Position numbers and translations under genes: made by a program | In this document: piece after piece, positions 1-7,000 of the stretch | How positions within the stretch are numbered: the stretch's first letter is position 1 | Layout of the letters: each line of letters starts with the position of its first letter | NCBI GenBank assembly: GCA_008080565.1 | Contig: VIKE01000019.1 | Location: 1-37,254 of the forward strand | From: Rhodocyclaceae bacterium | GTDB taxonomy: Bacteria > Pseudomonadota > Gammaproteobacteria > Burkholderiales > Rhodocyclaceae | DNA: 37,254 bases | Reading direction: 5' to 3' | Notes under the pieces: model-generated | Databases searched by the model: none | What the model was told of the DNA's origin: nothing | The model's input: only the letters and a program-made list of their open reading frames with translations

Positions 1-170
1 TCAGCGGCGCGGTAGGCGTGCCATTTGGCGGTGACTTCCGGGCTGTTGAGAACGGCCCGCTGGGCGACTTCTTTCAGGGTGGCAGGGGTGGCTGTCTGCG
101 CTGGCGAAACCTGTGCGAAGGCAGGGAATACAGCCGAAACCAGAAGCGAGATAAGCGTTATTTTTTTCAT
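1..170 (-). CDS. TolC-family outer membrane protein, N-terminal fragment
   Basis: The gene starts with ATG at 170 and runs off the left edge, so only about 56 codons are visible. The first 20 or so residues form a typical signal peptide (MKKITLISLLVSAVFPAFA) followed by a Q/T/P-rich linker. The stretch TLKEVAQRAVLNSPEV then matches the first helix of the TolC outer membrane efflux/secretion family, which begins with an L-x-E-A-x-x-x-A-x-x-x-N-P-E pattern. Members form trimeric outer membrane channels for type I secretion or RND efflux. Which system this one serves cannot be told because the rest of the operon lies outside the window. It points the same way as the sigma54 activator upstream, which could control it. 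The family call rests on a short stretch. Confidence 0.6.
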   Translation of the reverse strand, partial: MKKITLISLLVSAVFPAFAQVSPAQTATPATLKEVAQRAVLNSPEVTAKWHAYRAA

Positions 171-217
171 GAGCAGTATTTTTATTTGAGCAGGAAAACG
201 GTAATTCCTCACGCCCG

Positions 218-236
218 TGCAAACTTACCCCCCGGC
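218..236 (-). promoter_or_regulatory. Weak candidate sigma54 (-24/-12) promoter
   Basis: Read on the minus strand, a GG pair is followed after 10 bases by GC within TTTGCA, the -12 hallmark. The -24 half (CGGGGG) matches the TGGCAC consensus poorly. A start about 12 bases further on would give a leader of roughly 36 bases before the ATG at 170. It is listed mainly because a sigma54 activator gene lies immediately upstream. Confidence 0.25.
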
Positions 237-404
237 GCCCAGGAAAATACCAAAGAAATAGCCATTCGCGATTATAGGGAGCGCCATCAGGCTGATTGTA
301 AGAAATGGTAAACCAGCCCCAATTGACCTTTACAAACCTCGCCGGTATCTGCGCTTTCCCTCCGCGAACGACCACGGGAAGGCGCTTTACACTTTTCTGG
401 AACT

Positions 405-443
405 TGCCACGGTCAACCAGAATTTGGGCCAAAAAATGAAATT
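405..443 (+). repeat. Dispersed core + A/T-tract motif, copy 1
   Basis: TGCCACGGTCAACC is followed by AGAATTT and, one turn later, by CAAAAAATGAAATT. The core is perfect. It lies between the sigma54 activator stop and the TolC-type gene. The plus strand carries the consensus orientation. Confidence 0.8.
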
Positions 444-477
444 TCCAGAACACGACCAGCTGGCGAATGCGCAGGGT

Positions 478-1797
478 TCAATTGCCTTTCAAACCCTGCA
501 GCTTGCGATACAAGGTGCGCTGACTGACCCCAAGACGCGCGGCCAGCTCGACGGTATCGAGCCCATTGCGGTCCCTGGCCCAGTTCAGGTAACGCCGCTC
601 CAGCGTGTCCAGTTCAACAATCTGGTCGACATGAAATGCATTGTCATTGACCAGCAAGGCCGGGGGCAAATCCTCAGCCATTTCTTCAAGATGGGGCAGG
701 TCGATCAGATCACCGTCAGCCAGCAAGGTGGCGCGTTCGATCAGGTTACGCAGCTCCCGTATATTGCCGCTGTAACGCCGACCACTCAGCCAGGTCAGTG
801 CCGCGGGCGTGAATTTTCGGCCCGGTTTGCGGTCGACTCGTTCGAGCAGGGAAACCGCCAGCAAGGGAATATCGGCCGGCCGTTCGTGCAGGGCCGGGGT
901 GTGCACCGGGAAGGTGTTAATGCGGAAATACAGGTCACGGCGAAAGGTTTCGGCCTGGACCATGGCGCGGAGATCGCGGTGCGTCGCCGCCACCAGCCGA
1001 AAATCGGCCGGCAGCCAATCCAGCCCGCCAACCCGCCGATATGTCCCGGTTTCGAGCAGGCGCAGCAGTTTGACCTGCAGGACCAGCGGCAACTCGCCGA
1101 TTTCATCGAGAAACAGCGTGCCCCCCGACGCCGCTTCGACCAGACCCTGCTTGCGGTGCGTAGCGCCGGTAAAAGCCCCTTTTTCGTAACCGAAGAGTTC
1201 GCTCTCGAACAGGGTTTCGGTCATCCCGGCGCAGTCGACCGCAACAAAGGGGCCATCCTCCCGGGCGCTGGCTTCGTGGATGGCGCGGGCAACCAGCTCC
1301 TTTCCGGTGCCGGTTTCGCCGAGCAGCAACACGGCGGCGTTCGAATTGGCGACGCGCAACACCTTTTCCAGCATGCCGACAAAGGCCGGCGAGCGACCGA
1401 CCAGGCCTTGCGCTGCCGGACGGCTGCTGGCCTGACGAACGACGCGCATGGTCTCGACGAAATAGACGACCTGTCCGTTTTCATCACGAATCGGCGTGGT
1501 TTCAACGGCGACATGCTCTTCGCCACGTGGCGTATGGTGCAGGTGGAGGACGCGCTGGGGCGACCCCGATTTCTGACTCTGCTGGAGTGGGCATGACTCG
1601 CCAGCCTGATCGCAGGGTACGTTGAAATGATGTGAAACCTCGTAGCAGGTCCGCCCAGTGATCAGCCGACCGCCGCCAAAATCGCGGACATAGGCCGCGT
1701 TGGCCGCAATAATCCGGTAATCGGCGCTCATCACGATGCGCGGCTCAGGCAAGCCGTCGAGGAAAGAAATCAGCTCGCCCAAAGAATGTTCGCCCAT
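478..1797 (-). CDS. Sigma54-dependent transcriptional activator with cysteine-rich PAS domain
   Basis: About 439 residues in three parts. A PAS sensor occupies residues 5-120. An AAA+ sigma54-interaction domain follows, with Walker A GETGTGKE near 160, the sigma54 loop GAFTGA near 207 and Walker B GGTLFLDE near 225. A Fis-type helix-turn-helix lies near 417-436 ([16 protein letters not shown]). The PAS domain carries Cys at 51, 62 and 69 with a His pair between the first two, suggesting a metal, redox or gas ligand site; that is inference. I chose the ATG at 1797 because GGGGGT lies just upstream. The alternative ATG at 1857 has no spaced ribosome site and would place a 14-bp palindrome inside the gene. 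It has no receiver domain, so it senses directly. Likely targets are the TolC-type gene or ccoG. Confidence 0.85.
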   Translation of the reverse strand: MGEHSLGELISFLDGLPEPRIVMSADYRIIAANAAYVRDFGGGRLITGRTCYEVSHHFNVPCDQAGESCPLQQSQKSGSPQRVLHLHHTPRGEEHVAVETTPIRDENGQVVYFVETMRVVRQASSRPAAQGLVGRSPAFVGMLEKVLRVANSNAAVLLLGETGTGKELVARAIHEASAREDGPFVAVDCAGMTETLFESELFGYEKGAFTGATHRKQGLVEAASGGTLFLDEIGELPLVLQVKLLRLLETGTYRRVGGLDWLPADFRLVAATHRDLRAMVQAETFRRDLYFRINTFPVHTPALHERPADIPLLAVSLLERVDRKPGRKFTPAALTWLSGRRYSGNIRELRNLIERATLLADGDLIDLPHLEEMAEDLPPALLVNDNAFHVDQIVELDTLERRYLNWARDRNGLDTVELAARLGVSQRTLYRKLQGLKGN

Positions 1798-2125
1798 GTC
1801 ACCCCCGTCAATTTCGTCAGTCACGTCTGTCAATATTGACACAATTTGCCAACTCATACCTTAATGAGATATATAAGCAAATGATTTTTAAGCAACTTGG
1901 CCCCAAAACCAGGCAGGCACGCATCTTGATAGTAAGTATCCTTGGAAACCGGTAATACTTGGGTCTCCGCGCCATTGCGACACATTGCGGTGGGCGGCAA
2001 CCTTGGCAGCAATGGGTCTGACTGCGACTATTTTCCCTCGCCCCGCAGGCTTGCTTTGCGCAGTCGCTTGTTGCTGTCGGTAGCACCGGTTTCCAACCCT
2101 ATTTTCCATCTCCACGAAAACGTCA
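1798..2125. other. Divergent intergenic region between the sigma54 activator and ccoG
   Basis: About 328 bases with no convincing gene. It carries the palindrome at 1828-1841. It also contains a plus-strand sequence at 1915-1930 (GGCAC, five bases, TTGA) that resembles a -24/-12 element but has GA instead of GC at -12. The remainder shows no strong hairpin or promoter that I can defend. Confidence 0.5.
1828..1841. promoter_or_regulatory. Perfect 14-bp palindrome TGTCAATATTGACA, probable operator
   Basis: The sequence is its own reverse complement and sits 31-44 bases upstream of the chosen activator start. The GTC...GAC form is typical of dimeric regulator sites; the activator itself (autoregulation) or another dimeric regulator are candidates. 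It also serves the ccoG side at a distance of about 285 bases. Confidence 0.5.
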
Positions 2126-3541
2126 ATGAATCAGCCCCAAGAAAATACGGAAGAATCTAAAGTAGCCAAGGTTTCCTTCTACGAAAAGCACAAGGTCATT
2201 TACGCCAAACGCGTTCGTGGCTATTTCGACAACTGGCGTGTTGCGCTGGTCATCCTGACCCAGGTGATCTTTTATGGCGGCCTGTGGCTGACCTGGAACG
2301 ACCGGCAAGCGATTCTTCTGCATCTGGTCGAACGCAAGTTCTATATTTTCGGGGTCGTTTTCTGGCCGCAGGACGTCATCTACCTGACTGCCTTGCTGAT
2401 CGTTTCGGCTTACGGGCTATTCCTCGTCACGGCCATCGCCGGGCGACTGTTCTGCGGCTACGCCTGTCCGCAAACGGTCTACACGCAGATCTTCATGTGG
2501 ATCGAAAACTGGGTCGAAGGTGACCGCAATGCGCGGATCAAGCTCGACAAGGCCCCGATGGATGCGCGCAAGTTCCGCATCAAGGCGACCAAACACCTGC
2601 TTTGGGGCATTGTTGGCCTATGGACCGGCTTTACGCTGGTCGGCTACTTCACCCCCGTCCAGGAACTGATCAACAACGTCCTGACCGGCCAACTCGGCCC
2701 CTGGGAAACCTTCTGGATCTTCTTCTACGGCGGCTTCACGATTCTCATGGCCGGCTTCATGCGCGAGCAGGTTTGCAAGCACATGTGCCCGTATGCCCGC
2801 TTCCAGAGTGTGATGTTCGACCCGGACACGATGATCATCACCTACGATGAAGAACGTGGCGAGCCGCGCGGCATCCGCAAGAAAAACGCGCCCCCCGACG
2901 CACCCAAGCTGGGTGACTGCGTCGACTGCAACCAGTGCGTCCAGGTCTGCCCGACCGGTATCGACATCCGCAAGGGCCTGCAATACGAGTGCATCGGCTG
3001 CGCCGCCTGTATCGATGTCTGCGACCAGGTCATGGACAAGGTTGGCCTGCCGCGCGGACTGGTCCGCTACTCGACCGAAAACGCCATGGCGCAACATCTG
3101 GGCAAGCAACAAATCCTCGCCCACATCATCCGCCCGCGCATCCTGCTCTATACCTTCATCCTGATCGTCATCACCGGGCTGGCCATCTGGTTCCTGACCA
3201 CCCGTATCCCGCTCAAGGTCGACATCATTCGCGACCGCTCGACGCTCGCCCGCGAAGCCGATGACGGCCGGATCGAGAACGTTTACATGCTGCAGATCAT
3301 GAATACCGAGGAACAGGCGCATCGTTACAAGGTCACGGTCGACGGTTTGCCAGGTGCCGAAATCACCGGCGACGTCGAAGTCGACGTCCCACCGGCCACG
3401 CTGCAATCGTTCAACACCATCGTCGCCGTACCGCCCGATGCCGGCAAGACGGGCTCGAACCCGATTCACTTCGAAATCGTCGCGCTCGACAACCCGGACA
3501 TCAAGGTTCGCGAAAAAGCAGCCTTCCTCCTGCCCAGATAG
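2126..3541 (+). CDS. ccoG: Cytochrome c oxidase accessory protein CcoG (RdxA/FixG family)
   Basis: This 471-residue protein matches CcoG over its full length. It has several membrane segments between residues 35 and 205, the motif FCGYACPQTVYTQIF near 109-123, and two cysteine clusters for [4Fe-4S] centres (CVDCNQCVQVCP near 265 and CIGCAACIDVC near 290). A last membrane helix sits near 340 and a C-terminal Ig-like periplasmic domain typical of FixG proteins follows. CcoG acts as a cupric reductase feeding copper to the cbb3 oxidase during assembly. It usually follows ccoNOQP, but here the upstream neighbour is a divergent regulator, so the gene appears to have its own promoter. The ribosome site is weak. 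A strong terminator follows 20 bases after the stop. Confidence 0.95.
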   Translation: MNQPQENTEESKVAKVSFYEKHKVIYAKRVRGYFDNWRVALVILTQVIFYGGLWLTWNDRQAILLHLVERKFYIFGVVFWPQDVIYLTALLIVSAYGLFLVTAIAGRLFCGYACPQTVYTQIFMWIENWVEGDRNARIKLDKAPMDARKFRIKATKHLLWGIVGLWTGFTLVGYFTPVQELINNVLTGQLGPWETFWIFFYGGFTILMAGFMREQVCKHMCPYARFQSVMFDPDTMIITYDEERGEPRGIRKKNAPPDAPKLGDCVDCNQCVQVCPTGIDIRKGLQYECIGCAACIDVCDQVMDKVGLPRGLVRYSTENAMAQHLGKQQILAHIIRPRILLYTFILIVITGLAIWFLTTRIPLKVDIIRDRSTLAREADDGRIENVYMLQIMNTEEQAHRYKVTVDGLPGAEITGDVEVDVPPATLQSFNTIVAVPPDAGKTGSNPIHFEIVALDNPDIKVREKAAFLLPR

Positions 3542-3560
3542 TTTTCAGGCAGATCGGGAC

Positions 3561-3589
3561 AAAGCGGGAGCGCGTCTCCCGCTTTTTTT
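3561..3589 (+). terminator. Rho-independent terminator after ccoG
   Basis: A 9-bp perfect stem AAGCGGGAG / CTCCCGCTT with a five-base loop is followed by a run of T. It separates ccoG from the convergent hydrolase gene. Confidence 0.85.
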
Positions 3590-3599
3590 CGTCCATGAA

Positions 3600-4466
3600 T
3601 TACCGGAAAGCCCGATCCAGAAAGCCGCTCAACAAGCCGACCTGCTCCGCCAGATCGCCATAATCGTCGTGACTACCGGGCACCAGCAGCAGCTCCACCG
3701 CCTCGCTGGTCCGTGCCGCGTAAATCTGTCGGGCCTCCTCGACCGGAACCGTATCGTCTTCCAGGCCATGCACGATCAGTGTCGGACAACGAAGCATGGC
3801 AATCGTGTTGCATGGGGCGATGTCGTCGAAACGATAGCCGATGACCCGTTGCACATAAGCCAGGATGTAGGCACCGAGCGGCCAGAACGGAATGTGCATG
3901 CCGGCCAGCCAGCGTCGCATCATCGCCGCCGGGTGGGCAAACGCCGCCAGACTGACCACGGCGCGGATGGCCGGCTGGCGCGAAGCAGCGAGCAGCGCCG
4001 CGCCCGCCCCCACCGAATGCCCGATCACTCCGATGGCCAGCGGATCGACCTCGGGCCGCCCGGCCAACCAGCGCAACGCAGCTTCGATATCTTCGGCAAA
4101 GCGCGGCAGCGAGGCAAAACTGTCGTCATCGCTCCGGCCGTGGCAACGGGCATCGACCAGCAGCAGCGAATACCCCGCCGCATACAATGGCGCGGCCAGA
4201 GGCAACATCATCGCGGCGTTGCCCCCCCAGCCGTGCATGACGACCAGCGCGGGCCGCCCGTCGCCGGCGGACAAAAACCAGCCATGGAGATTTTTGTCAT
4301 TGACCGTCGGCACCGTCACCTCATGCCAGGGCAAATCCGCAGGCCAGCCGCTCTCGACCACGCGCGGCGCCGCCAAACCGCGCCGGATAAAATAATTCAG
4401 ACCGCCGATACTGCCGGCCAGCAAAGGAACGCCCCATAACCAGGGGAGTCCACTGCTCAGCGGCAT
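3600..4466 (-). CDS. Alpha/beta hydrolase with N-terminal membrane anchor
   Basis: A 288-residue protein with a hydrophobic N-terminal segment (residues 7-27) and then a complete alpha/beta hydrolase core. HGWGG near 78 forms the oxyanion region, GHSVGAG places the nucleophile at Ser151, the acid is probably Asp237 or Asp238 in HGLEDDTVP, and the base is His266 in VPGSHDDYG. It is most like the dienelactone hydrolase / S33 peptidase-like YfhR group. The substrate is unknown; an ester or peptide in the periplasm or at the membrane is likely. It stands alone, convergent with ccoG, and shares a roughly 170-base upstream region with the divergent pit gene. Confidence 0.8.
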   Translation of the reverse strand: MPLSSGLPWLWGVPLLAGSIGGLNYFIRRGLAAPRVVESGWPADLPWHEVTVPTVNDKNLHGWFLSAGDGRPALVVMHGWGGNAAMMLPLAAPLYAAGYSLLLVDARCHGRSDDDSFASLPRFAEDIEAALRWLAGRPEVDPLAIGVIGHSVGAGAALLAASRQPAIRAVVSLAAFAHPAAMMRRWLAGMHIPFWPLGAYILAYVQRVIGYRFDDIAPCNTIAMLRCPTLIVHGLEDDTVPVEEARQIYAARTSEAVELLLVPGSHDDYGDLAEQVGLLSGFLDRAFR

Positions 4467-4520
4467 GGCGGCGAAACAACAAAAAATCCGGGGGAACTCA
4501 TGGCGTCAATTTCTCGGCAT

Positions 4521-4556
4521 TCTGATTTTGGCCATTTTATCCGGTTGACCGTGGCA
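4521..4556 (-). repeat. Dispersed core + A/T-tract motif, copy 2
   Basis: Read on the minus strand: TGCCACGGTCAACC, then GGATAAAATGG, then CCAAAATC. The core is perfect. It lies between the divergent hydrolase and pit genes. Confidence 0.8.
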
Positions 4557-4637
4557 TCAGCCGTTGGCGGCGATATACTCGCCTCAAACTACATATAACG
4601 AATCGGAGACCGGGCCACGACCGATGGCCCAGCGCCT

Positions 4638-5681
4638 ATGGACACCTTGTTCCTGCTCGCCGTCGTCACTGTCGTCATCGTTCTGGTATTCGACTACACC
4701 AACGGCTTCCACGACGCCGCCAACATCGTCGCCACCGTCATCGCCTCGCGCGCCATGACGCCGGCCCAGGCAGTACTCATCGTCGGTATCTTCGAGTTCC
4801 TCGGCCCCCTCCTCGGTGGCACGGCAGTCGCCAATACCATCGGCAAATTCGTCGCCCTCGATGGCGTGGCGCCGGTGCTTTCATTGTCCATCCTGCTCTG
4901 CGGGCTGATCGGCGCCATTGTCTGGAATCTCGGCACCTGGTATTTCGGCATCCCCTCCTCGTCATCACACGCCCTGGTTGGCGGACTGATCGGCGCTGTC
5001 GTCGTCGCCGTCGGCCCCGCCCACGTCGTCTGGGGCTTTGCCGAGCTGGCCGATGGCCACCTGACCGGCATCGTCAAGGTCCTCGCCGCGCTCGTCCTCT
5101 CGCCATTGATCGGCTTCTGGGTCGGCTTCCTGGTCCATAGGCTACTGACCGGCCTGCTGGTCGCCGCCAACCCGGCCGCCAATGCCCGGCTGCGCGGCCT
5201 GCAATACGTTACCGCCGCCGGCCTGGCTTTCTCGCACGGCGCCAACGACGCGCAGAAAAGCATGGGTATCCTGACCCTCGTCCTGCTCCTCGGCGGCTTC
5301 ATCCCGAGCTTCGAAGTCCCCTTCTGGGTCATGCTCGCCTGCGCCACTTCCATTACGCTCGGCATCATGTCCGGCGGCTGGCGCATCGTCCGCACGCTCG
5401 GCTTCGCCATCTACCGCGTCCGTCCCATCCACGCCCTCGGCTCGCAACTCACCTCGGCCGCCGTCATCATGGCCGCCTCCATTGGCGGCGCCCCGGTCTC
5501 CACCACCCACGTCGTCGCCACCTCGATCATGGGTATCGGCGCCTCGGAACGCCCGCGCGCCGTGCGCTGGGCCAAGGCCAAGGACATCGCGATGACCTGG
5601 CTGATCACCATTCCCGGCGCCGCCATCGTCGCCATCCAGGCCTACGCCCTGGTTCATCTATTTCTTGGAGGCACGCCATGA
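4638..5681 (+). CDS. pit: Low-affinity inorganic phosphate transporter, Pit family
   Basis: This 347-residue protein is hydrophobic along its whole length, with about ten membrane segments. It carries both PHO4/Pit signature copies: FDYTNGFHDAANIVATV near residues 14-30 and FSHGANDAQKSMGI near 197-210. Pit proteins import metal-phosphate complexes with protons. At about 350 residues it is the short bacterial form without the large central loop. The stop overlaps the next start as ATGA, so the downstream DUF47 protein is translationally coupled, the classic Pit plus accessory arrangement. The ribosome site before the ATG is poor. An earlier ATG at 4624 is out of frame. Confidence 0.93.
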   Translation: MDTLFLLAVVTVVIVLVFDYTNGFHDAANIVATVIASRAMTPAQAVLIVGIFEFLGPLLGGTAVANTIGKFVALDGVAPVLSLSILLCGLIGAIVWNLGTWYFGIPSSSSHALVGGLIGAVVVAVGPAHVVWGFAELADGHLTGIVKVLAALVLSPLIGFWVGFLVHRLLTGLLVAANPAANARLRGLQYVTAAGLAFSHGANDAQKSMGILTLVLLLGGFIPSFEVPFWVMLACATSITLGIMSGGWRIVRTLGFAIYRVRPIHALGSQLTSAAVIMAASIGGAPVSTTHVVATSIMGIGASERPRAVRWAKAKDIAMTWLITIPGAAIVAIQAYALVHLFLGGTP

Positions 5682-6322
5682 GCGAAGAAAACAGCCCCTC
5701 GGTCTTCCGTCGCCTGTTCGACCGCGTTTTTCCCAAAATGCCCGACTTCTTCACCCTGCTCACCGAGCAATGCCAGCACGTCGGCGTCACCGCCGGCCGC
5801 CTCGTCGAATTCATGGAAACAGGTGACCAGAACGTCGGCCAGCTCATCCGCCAGGACGAGCACGAAGCCGACCGCGTCAAGATCCGCAACCTGCACACCC
5901 TGAATGAAGCCTTCTCGACGCCGATCGACCGCGAAGACCTCTACCGCGCCATCATCGACCTCGACGAGATCGTCAATTACTGCAAGACCACGGTCAGCGA
6001 AATGGAAGTCCTCGGCCTCGCGCCCGACAAGCACTGCCTCGAAATGGCCATGCACATCAAGCTCGGCACCGACGCGCTGGCCCAGGGCTACGCCCGGCTC
6101 GCCAAGGAACCCGCCGCCGCAGCCGCCGATGCCGACGCCGCGCGCAAGGCCGAACGCCGCGTCGAGAAAAACTACCGCCGGGCCATCGCCGAACTCTTCG
6201 TCGGCGACGACTACATCCACATGTTCAAACGCCGCGAAATCTACCGCCACCTGTCCAACGCCGCCGACCGCATGGCCAACTGCGCCAATACCCTGCACGA
6301 CATCGTCGTCAAAATGTGCTGA
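5678..6322 (+). CDS. DUF47 family PhoU-like accessory protein of the Pit transporter
   Basis: A 214-residue soluble, mostly helical protein that fits the DUF47/TIGR00153 family, a PhoU-like fold found beside Pit transporters. The N-terminal segment FRRLFDRVFPKMPDFFTLL and the repeated E-x-x-x-D helices (RQDEHEADRVK, DREDLYRAIIDLDEIVNY) are characteristic. Such proteins are thought to bind metal ions and modulate Pit activity. It overlaps pit by four bases and is followed 12 bases later by an acyltransferase gene, so the three are probably one operon. Confidence 0.88.
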   Translation: MSEENSPSVFRRLFDRVFPKMPDFFTLLTEQCQHVGVTAGRLVEFMETGDQNVGQLIRQDEHEADRVKIRNLHTLNEAFSTPIDREDLYRAIIDLDEIVNYCKTTVSEMEVLGLAPDKHCLEMAMHIKLGTDALAQGYARLAKEPAAAAADADAARKAERRVEKNYRRAIAELFVGDDYIHMFKRREIYRHLSNAADRMANCANTLHDIVVKMC

Positions 6323-6334
6323 CCTCGACTGCCC

Positions 6335-6892
6335 ATGCTGAAAACGCTTTCCCGCAACCTGCTCAAACTATTCGGCTGGACCGTCATCGAACCGCCGGCG
6401 CGCCCGGCCCGCGCCGTCCTCGTCGGCTACCCGCACACCTCCAACTGGGACGGCGTCATCGCCCTGTTCACCAAACTCGCCCTCGGCCTTGACGCCCGCT
6501 GGGTGGCCAAGGAATCGCTGTTTTGCGGGCCGCTCGACTGGATCTTCCGCCGACTCGGCGGCATCCCGATCAAGCGCAACGTCCGCAACGGCTTCGTCGC
6601 CGACATGGTCGCCCAATTCGCCGCCAACCCGAACTTTCTCCTGGTCATCGCCCCCGAAGGCACGCGCAGCCTGACCAATGGCTGGAAAAGCGGCTTCTAC
6701 CGCATCGCCCTTGGCGCCCAGGTCCCCGTCGCCCTCGCCTTCGTCGACTACGCGCGCCGCCAGGCCGGCATCCTCACCTACCTCACCATGACTGGCGACC
6801 CCGCCACCGACATCGCAGCCATCGCCGCGTACTACGCCGGCCGGGAAGGCAAACACCCCGAACTCGCCGCGCCGATCCGCTGGCTCGAATAG
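6335..6892 (+). CDS. Lysophospholipid acyltransferase family protein (PlsC-like)
   Basis: A 185-residue protein with the acyltransferase HX4D motif (HTSNWD, His34-Asp39) and the second block APEGTRS near residue 109, both required for acyl transfer to glycerophosphate-type acceptors. At 185 residues it is short and lacks a clear N-terminal membrane helix, like the small soluble-looking PlsC relatives. The exact acceptor (lysophosphatidate or another lysolipid) cannot be read from the sequence. It follows the DUF47 gene by 12 bases, so it is probably the last gene of the pit operon. Confidence 0.85.
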   Translation: MLKTLSRNLLKLFGWTVIEPPARPARAVLVGYPHTSNWDGVIALFTKLALGLDARWVAKESLFCGPLDWIFRRLGGIPIKRNVRNGFVADMVAQFAANPNFLLVIAPEGTRSLTNGWKSGFYRIALGAQVPVALAFVDYARRQAGILTYLTMTGDPATDIAAIAAYYAGREGKHPELAAPIRWLE

Positions 6893-6913
6893 CGAAAGCA
6901 GGCAACCAAAGTC

Positions 6914-6952
6914 GATTTCAATTTTGGCCAAAATTTCCGGTTGACCGTGGCA
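6914..6952 (-). repeat. Dispersed core + A/T-tract motif, copy 3
   Basis: Read on the minus strand: TGCCACGGTCAACC, GGAAATTTTGG, then CCAAAATTGAAATCG. The core is perfect. It sits in the short gap between the convergent acyltransferase and PEP-CTERM genes. Confidence 0.85.
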
Positions 6953-7000
6953 GCCCCCTTGGCGTCCAACTGATGCCAAGGGGAAACCTTTACAACCAGG

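Larger units (their letters stand above)
171..477. other. Intergenic region upstream of the TolC-type gene
   Basis: About 307 bases without a convincing gene. The region holds one copy of the dispersed motif (405-443) and two alternative minus-strand promoter candidates. One is a TATAAT -10 box at 271-276 without a good -35. The other is a weak sigma54-like -24/-12 element at 218-236. The open frames crossing it do not look like proteins. Confidence 0.6.

Noticed and set aside
1..453. Minus-strand open frame of 150 codons at the left edge
   Set aside because: Low-complexity shadow; another frame starting at 170 gives a signal peptide and TolC-type sequence.
1230..1245. GTCGACCGCAACA as a further motif copy
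   Set aside because: It encodes the conserved VDCAGM stretch of sigma54 activators and has no phased A/T tracts.
424..1596. Plus-strand open frame of 390 codons opposite the sigma54 activator
   Set aside because: No family features; the minus strand shows an unmistakable AAA+ domain.
4283..4312. Possible motif copy in the hydrolase gene (CGGTCAATG with one A tract)
   Set aside because: Two core mismatches and no second tract; too weak to list without a scoring matrix.
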